A DNA stretch of 64,000 nucleotides from JAPXSY01 sp033812795 (lineage in GTDB: Bacteria; Verrucomicrobiota; Kiritimatiellia; RFP12; UBA1067). The translations under genes were made by a program, and so were the position numbers. Positions 53,282 through 60,515 of the stretch are shown one piece after another. The notes under the pieces were generated by a model that was not told the origin of the DNA, ran no database searches, and saw only the letters and a list, made by a program, of their open reading frames with translations. Every line of letters starts with the position of its first letter. Position 1 is the first letter of the stretch. Location: NCBI GenBank assembly GCA_033812795.1, contig JAPXSY010000001.1:62001-126000 (forward strand). The letters are read 5' to 3'.

Positions 53282-53479
53282 TTAATTGCCTTGCAGCATG
53301 CGCACGGCGGTTTTGACGAACACGTCTTTGGCGACAGTGGTTCCACGGAGATTGCGTTTGCGCCCGCGCGACTTATAGCCGTTCAAGTGGGACTTGCCAC
53401 TCTGGGAGCGAATCACTTTACCCGTGGCCGACATTTTAATCCGCTTGGTAGCGGATTTCTTGGTCTTCATGGTAGGCAT
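53282..53479 (-). CDS. rpmI: 50S ribosomal protein L35
   Basis: A 65-residue L35: MPTMKTKKSATKRIKMSATGK start, SGKSHLNGYKSRGRKRNLRG and a short C-terminal helix. GAGGAAGTAAT precedes the ATG. In most bacteria infC comes first (infC-rpmI-rplT); here upstream of rpmI there is only a 382-base gap and then a divergent operon, so infC is elsewhere. Confidence 0.95.
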   Translation of the reverse strand: MPTMKTKKSATKRIKMSATGKVIRSQSGKSHLNGYKSRGRKRNLRGTTVAKDVFVKTAVRMLQGN

Positions 53480-53861
53480 ATTACTTCCTCGCTTTTCCTG
53501 TTGTGAAGCCTGAACCCGTAGGGCAGTCAGCCGTGAAAGCCCGTACAGGATCGTACCCTTTTCCCCTTAGCGGAGAAAAAGATTTAACGTTATTTAATAT
53601 CAAAACCGTCCCTGGCCGACAAGCCGAAAGGCTACAGGACTTTTTCCACCGCACTTGTCAAAACAAGTTCGATTGGGGGGGCTGCATTCACTTTGCCAAG
53701 CGCGGCGACATAAAATCGCCCCCCAGATCACGCCGCGCCTTGCCTAATTCCTATTTGTATGCCAGAATAGGAACAGTTGCTCACATGAAAAGAATGCGTG
53801 CTATCTGTCTTGTATCCAGTGGCGTACTGGTTACTGGCTGGTGGAAGAAAGGAAACACACA
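53480..53861. other. 382-base divergent gap: rpmI leader and catabolic operon control region
   Basis: On the minus strand the roughly 170 bases before rpmI can form several hairpins (AGCCTTTCGGCT, GTAC-GATCCT-GTAC and an enclosing GTCC-TG/CA-GGGAC stem) and could be a long structured 5' leader, starting after a TTGACA at 53661-53656 with a poor -10 element. L20-type autoregulation would fit but is not shown. On the plus strand lie an inverted repeat CGCGGCG/CGCCGCG (53701-53737) and the promoter/operator below. A 123-codon open frame across the region has no ribosome binding site or recognisable content and is not called. Confidence 0.5.
53740..53773 (+). promoter_or_regulatory. predicted promoter overlapped by an operator-like inverted repeat
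   Basis: TTGCCT (53740-53745) and CAGAAT (53763-53768) are 17 bases apart. Overlapping the spacer and -10 is a perfect 8-bp inverted repeat TTCCTATT (53748-53755) / AATAGGAA (53766-53773) with a 10-base spacer, the layout of a dimeric repressor site. It lies 89 bases upstream of the first gene of the operon; no regulator gene is adjacent. Confidence 0.4.
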
Positions 53862-55040
53862 ATGGCAAGAATAACGATTCCGGTTGAAGAGTTTAAACAG
53901 CGCGTTGCGAATGCGGCGAAACTCGTGCAGGCTAAGGGCCTCGACGTTCTGGTCGTCAACGGCTCTGAGGCAGATTACGCGGACACACGCTATTTCTCGA
54001 ATTTCTGGCCTGTATTCGAGCGCGTCGGCGTCGCGATTGCAGCAAACGGCGAAGCGGCGCTCATGGTCGGCCCCGAATCACAGGTCTTTGCTGACGATTT
54101 CAGTTGGATGGACCGCATCTGCGTCGTCTATCAGTACCGCGAGAGCGCGAACCCCGCATACCCTGAGCTGAAGAGCGAGTCTTTCAAGGATGTCTTCAAG
54201 CGGCTCGGCGTGACCGGCGACAACATCAAGATCGGCGTCGCCGCCAAACTCAACACGAACGTCGTCCAGTACGAAGGCATTCGCGAGTGCTATCCGAAGG
54301 CCGAGATTGTTTGGGCGGATGACATCATGCTCACCCTGCGCCGCATCAAGTCCGACAACGAAATCGCCTGTATCCGCGAGGCCGCCCGCATCACCGAGCT
54401 GGCGACTCACGCCGTGATGAAGGAGCTGCGGCCCGGGAAGACCGAACTTGAACTCGTCGGTGTCGCGCAGAAGTGCATCTACGAAAACGGCGCCGAGTAC
54501 GAAGGGCTTCCGATGTACTGCTTCTCCGAGAAGTCGACGCGCCACGCGATTTCCCGTTCGAGCTACAAGAAGATCGAAGAGGGTGATATCGTGCAGCTCA
54601 ACCTCTCCGCGAAGGTGTGCGGTTACTCGCCGTCGATCGGCCTGCCGGTCTGCTGCGGCAAACTGACGCCGGAAAAGCGCGAGCTGGTGCAGTTCGGCCT
54701 CGATGCCCACTATTGGACGGAAGAGAATTTGAAGCCCGGCGTTCCCGCATCTGAGATCGCCAAAGGGTTCATCAAGTTCTACGAGGAGCGCGGCAAGCGC
54801 GCCAACTACTTCTACGGCCCGTGCCACGGCACCGGTCTCATCGAGGTCGAGGCGCCTTGGATGGAGACGAGTTCCGACTACGCGCTGGAGCCGAACATGA
54901 CGTTCCAGATCGATACATTCGTGACCTCGCCGACGTTCGGACTCCGCTGGGAGAAGCCGGTCGCGATCACGAAGGACGGCTGTGTCAACCTCGCGCCGTC
55001 ACAGATCGGCACCAACGGCCCGATCGAAGTGTGTAACTGA
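53862..55040 (+). CDS. M24-family creatinase-like protein without the usual metal ligands
   Basis: A 392-residue pita-bread-fold protein, with an N-terminal creatinase domain (about 1-145) and a C-terminal M24 domain. In metallo-aminopeptidases the metal site uses two Asp, one His and two Glu; here the Asp block reads GDIVQLNLSAKVCGYSPSIG, with Asn and Ser in place of both Asp, and the first Glu block reads FQIDTF. The CHGTGLIEVEAPW His motif is retained. The Asp-to-Asn change recalls true creatinase, which is metal-independent, so a C-N hydrolase of small amidino or amide compounds is plausible. GAAAGGAAACACAC precedes the ATG at 53862. First gene of a five-gene plus-strand run. Confidence 0.8.
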   Translation: MARITIPVEEFKQRVANAAKLVQAKGLDVLVVNGSEADYADTRYFSNFWPVFERVGVAIAANGEAALMVGPESQVFADDFSWMDRICVVYQYRESANPAYPELKSESFKDVFKRLGVTGDNIKIGVAAKLNTNVVQYEGIRECYPKAEIVWADDIMLTLRRIKSDNEIACIREAARITELATHAVMKELRPGKTELELVGVAQKCIYENGAEYEGLPMYCFSEKSTRHAISRSSYKKIEEGDIVQLNLSAKVCGYSPSIGLPVCCGKLTPEKRELVQFGLDAHYWTEENLKPGVPASEIAKGFIKFYEERGKRANYFYGPCHGTGLIEVEAPWMETSSDYALEPNMTFQIDTFVTSPTFGLRWEKPVAITKDGCVNLAPSQIGTNGPIEVCN

Positions 55041-55054
55041 CAAAACAAGTCGTT

Positions 55055-55246
55055 TCTCACACGAAGACACGAAGGAAAATGGATTGTCCTGGTAATCGGT
55101 TAACGACAGGGGCGTGCGAAGATCGTATGTTTCTGGTGAAAGGGAGAGCAGAGAGGCGCACACACAAAACACGCGCTCGACCCGCGTGCCCCCCTGTCAC
55201 GAACCGGTTACATTGTCCTGAAAAACCTTTGTGCCTTTGTGTGAGA
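55055..55246. repeat. hairpin repeat interrupted by a mobile element
   Basis: TCTCACACGAAGACACGAAG+G (55055-55075) and CCTTTGTGCCTTTGTGTGAG+A (55226-55246) are inverted repeats matching at 18 of 21 positions. Removing 55092-55220 rejoins them into one hairpin with a loop of about 20 bases, so this repeat was present before the element entered. Confidence 0.8.
55092..55211. mobile_element. palindromic non-autonomous element, copy 3 (empty form, with target duplication)
   Basis: A 120-bp minimal form. Terminal inverted repeats GTAATCGGTT (left) and AACCGGTTAC (right) continue into GACAGGGGCGTGCGA and its near complement. ATTGTCCTG occurs directly on both sides (55083-55091 and 55212-55220), a 9-bp target-site duplication. 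Its centre reads GCAGAGAG-GCGCACACAC, exactly the site where copies 1 and 2 carry the inner GC-rich element. It contains no coding region. It lies between two genes of the catabolic operon. Confidence 0.88.
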
Positions 55247-55291
55247 TAAAATTGAATTGCGGGCTCCGCCCGCGTTAATGAGGTTAAGAAC

Positions 55292-56032
55292 ATGCGTTAT
55301 GAATTGATGCGTCCGTCACAGATCCGGAAAGCGATTGAAAAGCGCACCCCGGTCGTGCTGCCCTTGGGTGTGCTTGAGTATCACGCCGAACATCTTCCCG
55401 TCGGCATGGACACGCTGGCTGTTGAGCGCGCGCTCCATGAGTACGAGAAGATTGCGGAAGTCGTCATCCTCCCCAGCTTCTACTGGGGAGCCTCCTCGCG
55501 GGCTGTCGCGCCGTGCGAAGGCCGCGGCTCCATCCCTGTCAATTCGCAGGCATTGGTGCCGATCGCACGGGAGATCTTCCGCGGGCTGCTGGATGTCGGA
55601 TTCCGCAACATCCACACGATCATCCACCACCAGTCTGAGGATTTCAACGCCGGCATGCCGACGGACCTTGCGTTCCGTCTCGCTTCCCGTCAGGTGATCA
55701 TGGAGTTCCTCGAAGAGAAGCGGGGCGACGGCTGGTGGGGCGATCCATCAAGCGCGTCGTACTATGAGGATCACGATAATCTGGATGCGAATCCGTTCAT
55801 CTGGATCCAGAACCATGCGCTCATGGATGCGGAAGTGCTTGCGAAATATCCGTTCGACCACGCCGGGGAAGGCGAGACCTCGCTCATGATGTCTCTCTGC
55901 CCCGACACCGTCAACATGGATGAGTTTGACAAGTCCGCCTGGTATGCGGAATCCGCCCTCAAGGCATCCAAGGAAACCGGTGACAATGGCGTCAAGATGA
56001 TCCTCGATCACTTCCGCCGCATCTTAAAGTGA
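55292..56032 (+). CDS. creatininase-family amidohydrolase
   Basis: A 246-residue protein of the creatininase fold. The metal-binding N-terminal block LPLGVLEYHAEHLPVGMDT carries E29, H31, H34 and D40; the late block FDHAGEGETSLMM carries H190 and neighbouring Glu, both family hallmarks. IHHQSEDF replaces the common GNGGN loop, so it is not a plain creatininase. The family opens cyclic amides or formamides (creatinine, methenyl- or formyl-compounds); the substrate here is open. It sits 250 bases after the creatinase-like gene (most of that gap is repeat DNA) and 10 bases before the next gene. Confidence 0.85.
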   Translation: MRYELMRPSQIRKAIEKRTPVVLPLGVLEYHAEHLPVGMDTLAVERALHEYEKIAEVVILPSFYWGASSRAVAPCEGRGSIPVNSQALVPIAREIFRGLLDVGFRNIHTIIHHQSEDFNAGMPTDLAFRLASRQVIMEFLEEKRGDGWWGDPSSASYYEDHDNLDANPFIWIQNHALMDAEVLAKYPFDHAGEGETSLMMSLCPDTVNMDEFDKSAWYAESALKASKETGDNGVKMILDHFRRILK

Positions 56033-56042
56033 GTACCTGAAA

Positions 56043-57074
56043 ATGAAAATCAACCTTCGTAATGAGTTCTTTTCCGAGGTGAAGCGCACACTTGCCGAGA
56101 GCGGAGAGTTTAAGGCCGAGACCTTCCGCTACTCGACCGGCGTCGATGCGCTCAAAGTGTCCAACTCGCGCGGTTCGTTCACGATCCTGCCCTTCATGGG
56201 ACAGATGATCTGGCGGTGTGACTTCGACGGACGCGAACTCACCATGAAGTCCATGTACGAGGAGCCCAAGGATTGCGTCAAGTGCTTCAACGAGTCGTAC
56301 GGTTGCTTCATGATGCACTGCGGGCTCACCGCGATGGGCAACCCGACTGCGGAAGACACGCACGTCGGCCACGCCGAGCTGCCGATCATCCGCTATAAGG
56401 AGGCGTACATCGAGTTCGGCAGTGACGAACTTGGCGAATACGTCGCTGTCGGCGGCACGGCATATCATGACATGTGCTTCACCTACAACTACGCGTTTTC
56501 GCCGCGCGTTGTTCTCCGCAAGGGAGCAGCGAAACTCGATATCTTCGTGACGACAGAGAATCTCAAGGACCTGCCGCTGGAGTACTACTACCTCTGCCAC
56601 ATCAACTACCGTCCGGTCAACGGCTCGAAGATCGTCGAGTCCCCGCTTGCGAAAAAGCCGATCATCAACCATGAGGTGCCGGCCGACTACCACAAGCCGT
56701 GGGCGAACGCGACGAACAAGTGGCTGGCCGTGCTGGACAAGGACTACAAGGCGCAGTCCATCGTCGGCGCGAAAGGCGAGTCCTACAAGCCGGAAATCGT
56801 GAACTGCTACTTCCACAAACCCGACAAGAACGGCTGGGCTTTCGTGAAGCAGGTGTATCCGAAAGGCGGCGGCGTGTTCGTGCGCTATCGTCCGGAGGAA
56901 CTCCCCTACGCGACGCGCTGGATTGCGCGCACGAAGGACGAAGACGCGATGGGCATGTGCCTCCCGGCGACTTGCGAGCACAAGGGACGGCTCTACTGTC
57001 AGGCGCACAACCAACAGCGTTACCTCGCTCCCGGTGAGTCAGTCACGTTCCATGTTGAAACAGGAATGCTCTAA
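56043..57074 (+). CDS. DUF4432 / aldose-epimerase-like protein
   Basis: A 343-residue cytoplasmic protein of the galactose-mutarotase-like beta-sandwich superfamily (DUF4432). Seen: FTILPFMGQMIWRCDFDGRE, the MHCGLTAMGNP loop, a YYYLCHINYRPV strand and a C-terminal RYLAPGESVTFHVETG, all usual for this group. Such proteins bind or epimerise sugars; no catalytic assignment can be made. It follows the creatininase-like gene by 10 bases and precedes the secreted protein by 2 bases. Confidence 0.82.
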   Translation: MKINLRNEFFSEVKRTLAESGEFKAETFRYSTGVDALKVSNSRGSFTILPFMGQMIWRCDFDGRELTMKSMYEEPKDCVKCFNESYGCFMMHCGLTAMGNPTAEDTHVGHAELPIIRYKEAYIEFGSDELGEYVAVGGTAYHDMCFTYNYAFSPRVVLRKGAAKLDIFVTTENLKDLPLEYYYLCHINYRPVNGSKIVESPLAKKPIINHEVPADYHKPWANATNKWLAVLDKDYKAQSIVGAKGESYKPEIVNCYFHKPDKNGWAFVKQVYPKGGGVFVRYRPEELPYATRWIARTKDEDAMGMCLPATCEHKGRLYCQAHNQQRYLAPGESVTFHVETGML

Positions 57075-57076
57075 TC

Positions 57077-59254
57077 ATGAAAAAAACCTGTGTCATTCTC
57101 GCCGTGGCGGTATTCGCCGCCATCGGCGCCTTTGCTGATGTCACGATCGAGAATTCCCGCTTCCGCTTTGTCCTCGGCAACGACGCTAAGGCGAAGTCGC
57201 TCGTTCTCAAAGCTACGGGCGAGGAGCTTCTCGACCTGAACGAGGACCTCAGGGCCTTCGCGGTCATCCAGAACCGTCCGTTCAATAACGAGGTGAAGCT
57301 CACATTCCCGAACAAGCGCACCGAATATCGCGCGGACCGCGTGTGTCGCGAGGGCCATTTCCTCTACATCGGCTTTGAACTCATCTCCTACGAGGCGCAG
57401 CTCAAAGTCACCGAGGCCGCCGACTACGTGACGTTCGAGCTTGTGGACTTCCCGCTCGGTCCGCGAGGCGCGAATCAGCTCCAGATGACCTACCCGCCGG
57501 TGGACGTCATGAAGATTCTGGACCTGCCGGTAAAGAACCGCAAGCACTTCGGCGGCTGGCTCAACGTCAGTTGGGACGATGCTGCGGCGGTCGCGGTTGT
57601 CGCCGCCGAGCCATACACGTGGATCGACAATTCGCGACGTCACGGCTTCCGGCTGATGACCGCCGAGGCTCACCGCAACCTGAAGCTGCGCGGAGCAAAA
57701 GCGGCTCTGATCGTTTCTGCGGCGGACACCTTCATGGATGCGATGGACGCCTTCGAGCGCGATCTGGGGCTTCCCCGCGGCGTCCAGAGCCGCCGCTCGC
57801 AGGAGATCAAATCATCGATCTACTGGAGTTCGGGGGTACGGCCGTCCACGGTCGACCGGCACCTCGCCTACGCGAAGCAGGGTGGTTTCCGCAACATGCT
57901 GATTTATTATCCCGCGATCTGCAAGGGTGCCAAGGGTGACGGCGGCTACGGCGGTATCGCCGACTACGAGTTGCTGGACGAGTATGTGAACGGCTACGAT
58001 TCGCTCAAGGAGATGCTGGCGAAAATCAAGGCGGCGGGCATCACACCGGGGCTGCACGTTCTGCAAACCTTCATCGGCTTCAAATCACGCTACGTCACTC
58101 CCGTTGCCGATCCGCGGCTCAACCTGACGACGCATTTCACGCTGGCGAAACCCCTCGGCAAAGAGGACGGCGATATCTGGGTGCACGAAGACCCGTCCAA
58201 CTGCCCGACCAACGAATTGAGCCGCATCCTCGCCTTCGGCGGCGAACTCATGAGCTACACGGGATTCACGACGGCGCGCCCCTACAAGTTCACCGGCGTA
58301 AAGCGCGGCGCGAAGGAAACAACCATTGTCGAGCATCCGAACGGACAGATCGGCGGCATCCTCGATGTCTGCGAGTTTGGCGGCAGAAGCTGCTACATTA
58401 ACCAGAACAGCGACCTGCAGGACGAGATCGCAGAAAAGATCGCGAAAATCTATAACTGCGGTTTCGAGTTCATGTACTGCGACGGCTCGGAGGGCGTCAA
58501 CGTTCCTCAGGGCATCCACGTCCCCAACGCCCAATACCGCGTTTGGAAAAAGTTCGACAAGAAGCCGCTCTTCATGGAAGGCGCGGCCAAGGCGCACTTT
58601 GGCTGGCATCACCTGAGCGGCGCGAATGCCTTCGACGTTTTCCCGCCAGAAATTTTTAAGGATATGATCGTCCGCTGGCCGCTTTACGCCGCCCCGATCA
58701 TGCGGCAAGACTTCAGCCGGCTCAACTTCGGTTGGTGGGGCATCCGCCAGCCGTCGGATAAATCTGTCGGCACGCAGCCTGACATGTGGGAGTTTGGAAC
58801 GTCAAAGGGCGCGGCTTGGGATTGTCCCGCAACGATCCAGTTCAACTTGCCGGCCCTCGAAAAGCATCCGCGCATGACGGACCTTCTGGAGGTCATGCGC
58901 CGCTGGGAAGATGTCCGCGCGAAAAACTGGCTCACCGATGCGCAGCGGGAAGCGCTCAAGGATCCGAAGCGCGAGTTCCACCTGTATCTTGACGACAAAG
59001 GCGCATACACGCTTTGCGAGATCGAGATGCTTCCGGCCAGCGCTGAGGCGAAAGCGCTACGCGGGTTCGTCTTCGAGCGTAACGGCAAGCGCGTCGTCGC
59101 CTACTGGCATACGCACGGCGAAGGCGAGTTCACGTTGGACTGGGCCGGGCCGAAGACGCTCAAGGCGGACAAAGTGCGTTATCTTGAAACATCCATGACA
59201 AAAGCCGAGATCGCAAAAGCTTTCTCGGCGGCTAAGAACGGCGGCACAAAATGA
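57077..59254 (+). CDS. secreted TIM-barrel glycoside-hydrolase-like protein
   Basis: A 725-residue exported protein: signal peptide 1-20 (cut after AFA), a beta-sandwich domain (about 22-235), then a barrel with IKSSIYWSSGVRPSTVDRHL, NMLIYYPAI, AGITPGLHVLQTF, CGFEFMYCDGSEG and KPLFMEGAAKAHFGWHH, whose Asp and Glu could be the catalytic pair by analogy with alpha-galactosidase-like clan enzymes. A small C-terminal beta domain ends it. No exact CAZy family is recognised. The stop overlaps the transporter start (ATGA), so it is coupled to uptake. Confidence 0.75.
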   Translation: MKKTCVILAVAVFAAIGAFADVTIENSRFRFVLGNDAKAKSLVLKATGEELLDLNEDLRAFAVIQNRPFNNEVKLTFPNKRTEYRADRVCREGHFLYIGFELISYEAQLKVTEAADYVTFELVDFPLGPRGANQLQMTYPPVDVMKILDLPVKNRKHFGGWLNVSWDDAAAVAVVAAEPYTWIDNSRRHGFRLMTAEAHRNLKLRGAKAALIVSAADTFMDAMDAFERDLGLPRGVQSRRSQEIKSSIYWSSGVRPSTVDRHLAYAKQGGFRNMLIYYPAICKGAKGDGGYGGIADYELLDEYVNGYDSLKEMLAKIKAAGITPGLHVLQTFIGFKSRYVTPVADPRLNLTTHFTLAKPLGKEDGDIWVHEDPSNCPTNELSRILAFGGELMSYTGFTTARPYKFTGVKRGAKETTIVEHPNGQIGGILDVCEFGGRSCYINQNSDLQDEIAEKIAKIYNCGFEFMYCDGSEGVNVPQGIHVPNAQYRVWKKFDKKPLFMEGAAKAHFGWHHLSGANAFDVFPPEIFKDMIVRWPLYAAPIMRQDFSRLNFGWWGIRQPSDKSVGTQPDMWEFGTSKGAAWDCPATIQFNLPALEKHPRMTDLLEVMRRWEDVRAKNWLTDAQREALKDPKREFHLYLDDKGAYTLCEIEMLPASAEAKALRGFVFERNGKRVVAYWHTHGEGEFTLDWAGPKTLKADKVRYLETSMTKAEIAKAFSAAKNGGTK

Positions 59255-60273
59255 ATCCGATACTCGGCATGCTCATTTTCACCTGCGGCGGTCTCGCGGG
59301 TGCGACCTTTCTCCTTCCGGCCCGCTATGTGAAGGGCTGGGCGTATGAATCATGGTGGTTCATATACGTCCTGGTCGGGCTTATCATCTGTCCGCCGGTG
59401 ATCTGCACTTTCACCGTTCCCGACTTCTGGAACGTCGTCATGTCCGCCCCGAATGCGGTGCTGCTGCGCTGCGCCGGCTTCGGCATGATGTGGGGCGTCG
59501 GCGCGCTGGCTTGGGGGCTCATGGTGCGCTACCTCGGCATCGGGCTCGGGCTTGCGATCGGCTGCGGACTCTGCGCTGCCACCGGGACGCTCATCCCGCC
59601 GATCGCGACCGGTCACGCCGCCGACCTCGTCAAAGACGCTGCGGCGCTCACGGTGCTCGGCGGCGTGTTCGGATCCTTGGCCGGTATTGTCTTTGTTGGT
59701 CTCGCGGGCAAGCTCAAGGAAGACGAGCTGCCCGAAGAGGAGAAGAAGAAGGCGGTCATGGAGTTCGACTTCAAGAAGGGCATCATCACCGCGATCATCG
59801 CGGGCATCTTCTCCGCAGGCATGAACTTCGGCCTGCAGAGCGCGGGCGTGATTGAGGAAGCCGCAGTCAAAGCGGGGGCGAACCCCTGCTGGCGCGGGAT
59901 GCCGGTCATTATGGTCGTGCTCTGGGGCGGGTTTATCGTCGAAGCGGTGTGGTGCTTCCAGCAGAACTGGAGGAACAAGACCTTCGGCGACTATGCGAAG
60001 CCCTCGCTCCGCAACATCCTCCTCTGCGCGTCGATCGGGATCATCTGGGTCATGCAGTTCGTCTGCACCAAGGCCGGAGAGCCTCTGATGGGCGACCTCA
60101 AGTACATCTCCTTCGCGATCATGATGGCTTCGACGATCCTCTTCTCCACGATCATCGGCGTGATGACGGGCGAATGGAAAGGAACAAGCGCCAAGACCAA
60201 GGCCTATCTCGCATTCGGCACGGCAGTGCTCGTCGTCTCCTTCTGCGTGATCTCCTTCGCCTCTAAACCCTGA
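59251..60273 (+). CDS. RhaT-like sugar:proton symporter
   Basis: A 340-residue integral membrane protein with about ten hydrophobic segments, belonging to the drug/metabolite transporter superfamily near the L-rhamnose-proton symporter RhaT. Supporting text: GGLAGATFLLPARYVKGWAY, the GLGLAIGCGLCAATGTLIPP block (which matches the RhaT GTLIPP region) and KFCTKAG-like VCTKAGEPLMG. Length equals RhaT. Rhamnose is possible because rhamnogalacturonan lyase is in the window, but no rhamnose isomerase or kinase is present, so the cargo is open. Last gene of the operon. Confidence 0.86.
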   Translation: MNPILGMLIFTCGGLAGATFLLPARYVKGWAYESWWFIYVLVGLIICPPVICTFTVPDFWNVVMSAPNAVLLRCAGFGMMWGVGALAWGLMVRYLGIGLGLAIGCGLCAATGTLIPPIATGHAADLVKDAAALTVLGGVFGSLAGIVFVGLAGKLKEDELPEEEKKKAVMEFDFKKGIITAIIAGIFSAGMNFGLQSAGVIEEAAVKAGANPCWRGMPVIMVVLWGGFIVEAVWCFQQNWRNKTFGDYAKPSLRNILLCASIGIIWVMQFVCTKAGEPLMGDLKYISFAIMMASTILFSTIIGVMTGEWKGTSAKTKAYLAFGTAVLVVSFCVISFASKP

Positions 60274-60286
60274 TCGCGGAAGGAAG

Positions 60287-60356
60287 AGGTAATAGGTAAG
60301 AGGTAATAGGTAAGAGGTAATAGGTAAGAGGTAATAGGTAAGAAGTAATAGGTTAC
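60287..60356 (+). repeat. 14-bp tandem repeat, about five units
   Basis: AGGTAATAGGTAAG repeats four times exactly, with a fifth degraded unit (AAGTAATAGGTTAC). It starts 13 bases after the transporter stop. The rest of the gap to 60513 has a poly-G tract (12 G) and short low-complexity text but no gene. Confidence 0.92.
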
Positions 60357-60500
60357 ACTCGGCAGAACCGGCTCAGATTTGAGCAAACCGCCAAGACGCC
60401 AGAAACGCCAAGGGGGGGGGGGTCTGGTTTCATGAAGTTCCATGTGTTTCATGGTTCCCCTTGAGCATTCCCCCCGGACGCAATGCGTTAAAACAACAGG

Positions 60501-60515
60501 GACGCGCCCCGCGTC
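60501..60515 (-). terminator. possible weak terminator overlapping the lactonase stop
   Basis: Minus-strand GACGCG-GGG-CGCGTC hairpin followed by CCTGTTGTTTT. It overlaps the stop codon, and the T-tract is broken. Confidence 0.35.

Noticed and set aside
53503..53874. A 123-codon plus-strand frame upstream of the catabolic operon
   Set aside because: It covers the control region and rpmI leader, lacks a ribosome binding site and shows no protein-like pattern.
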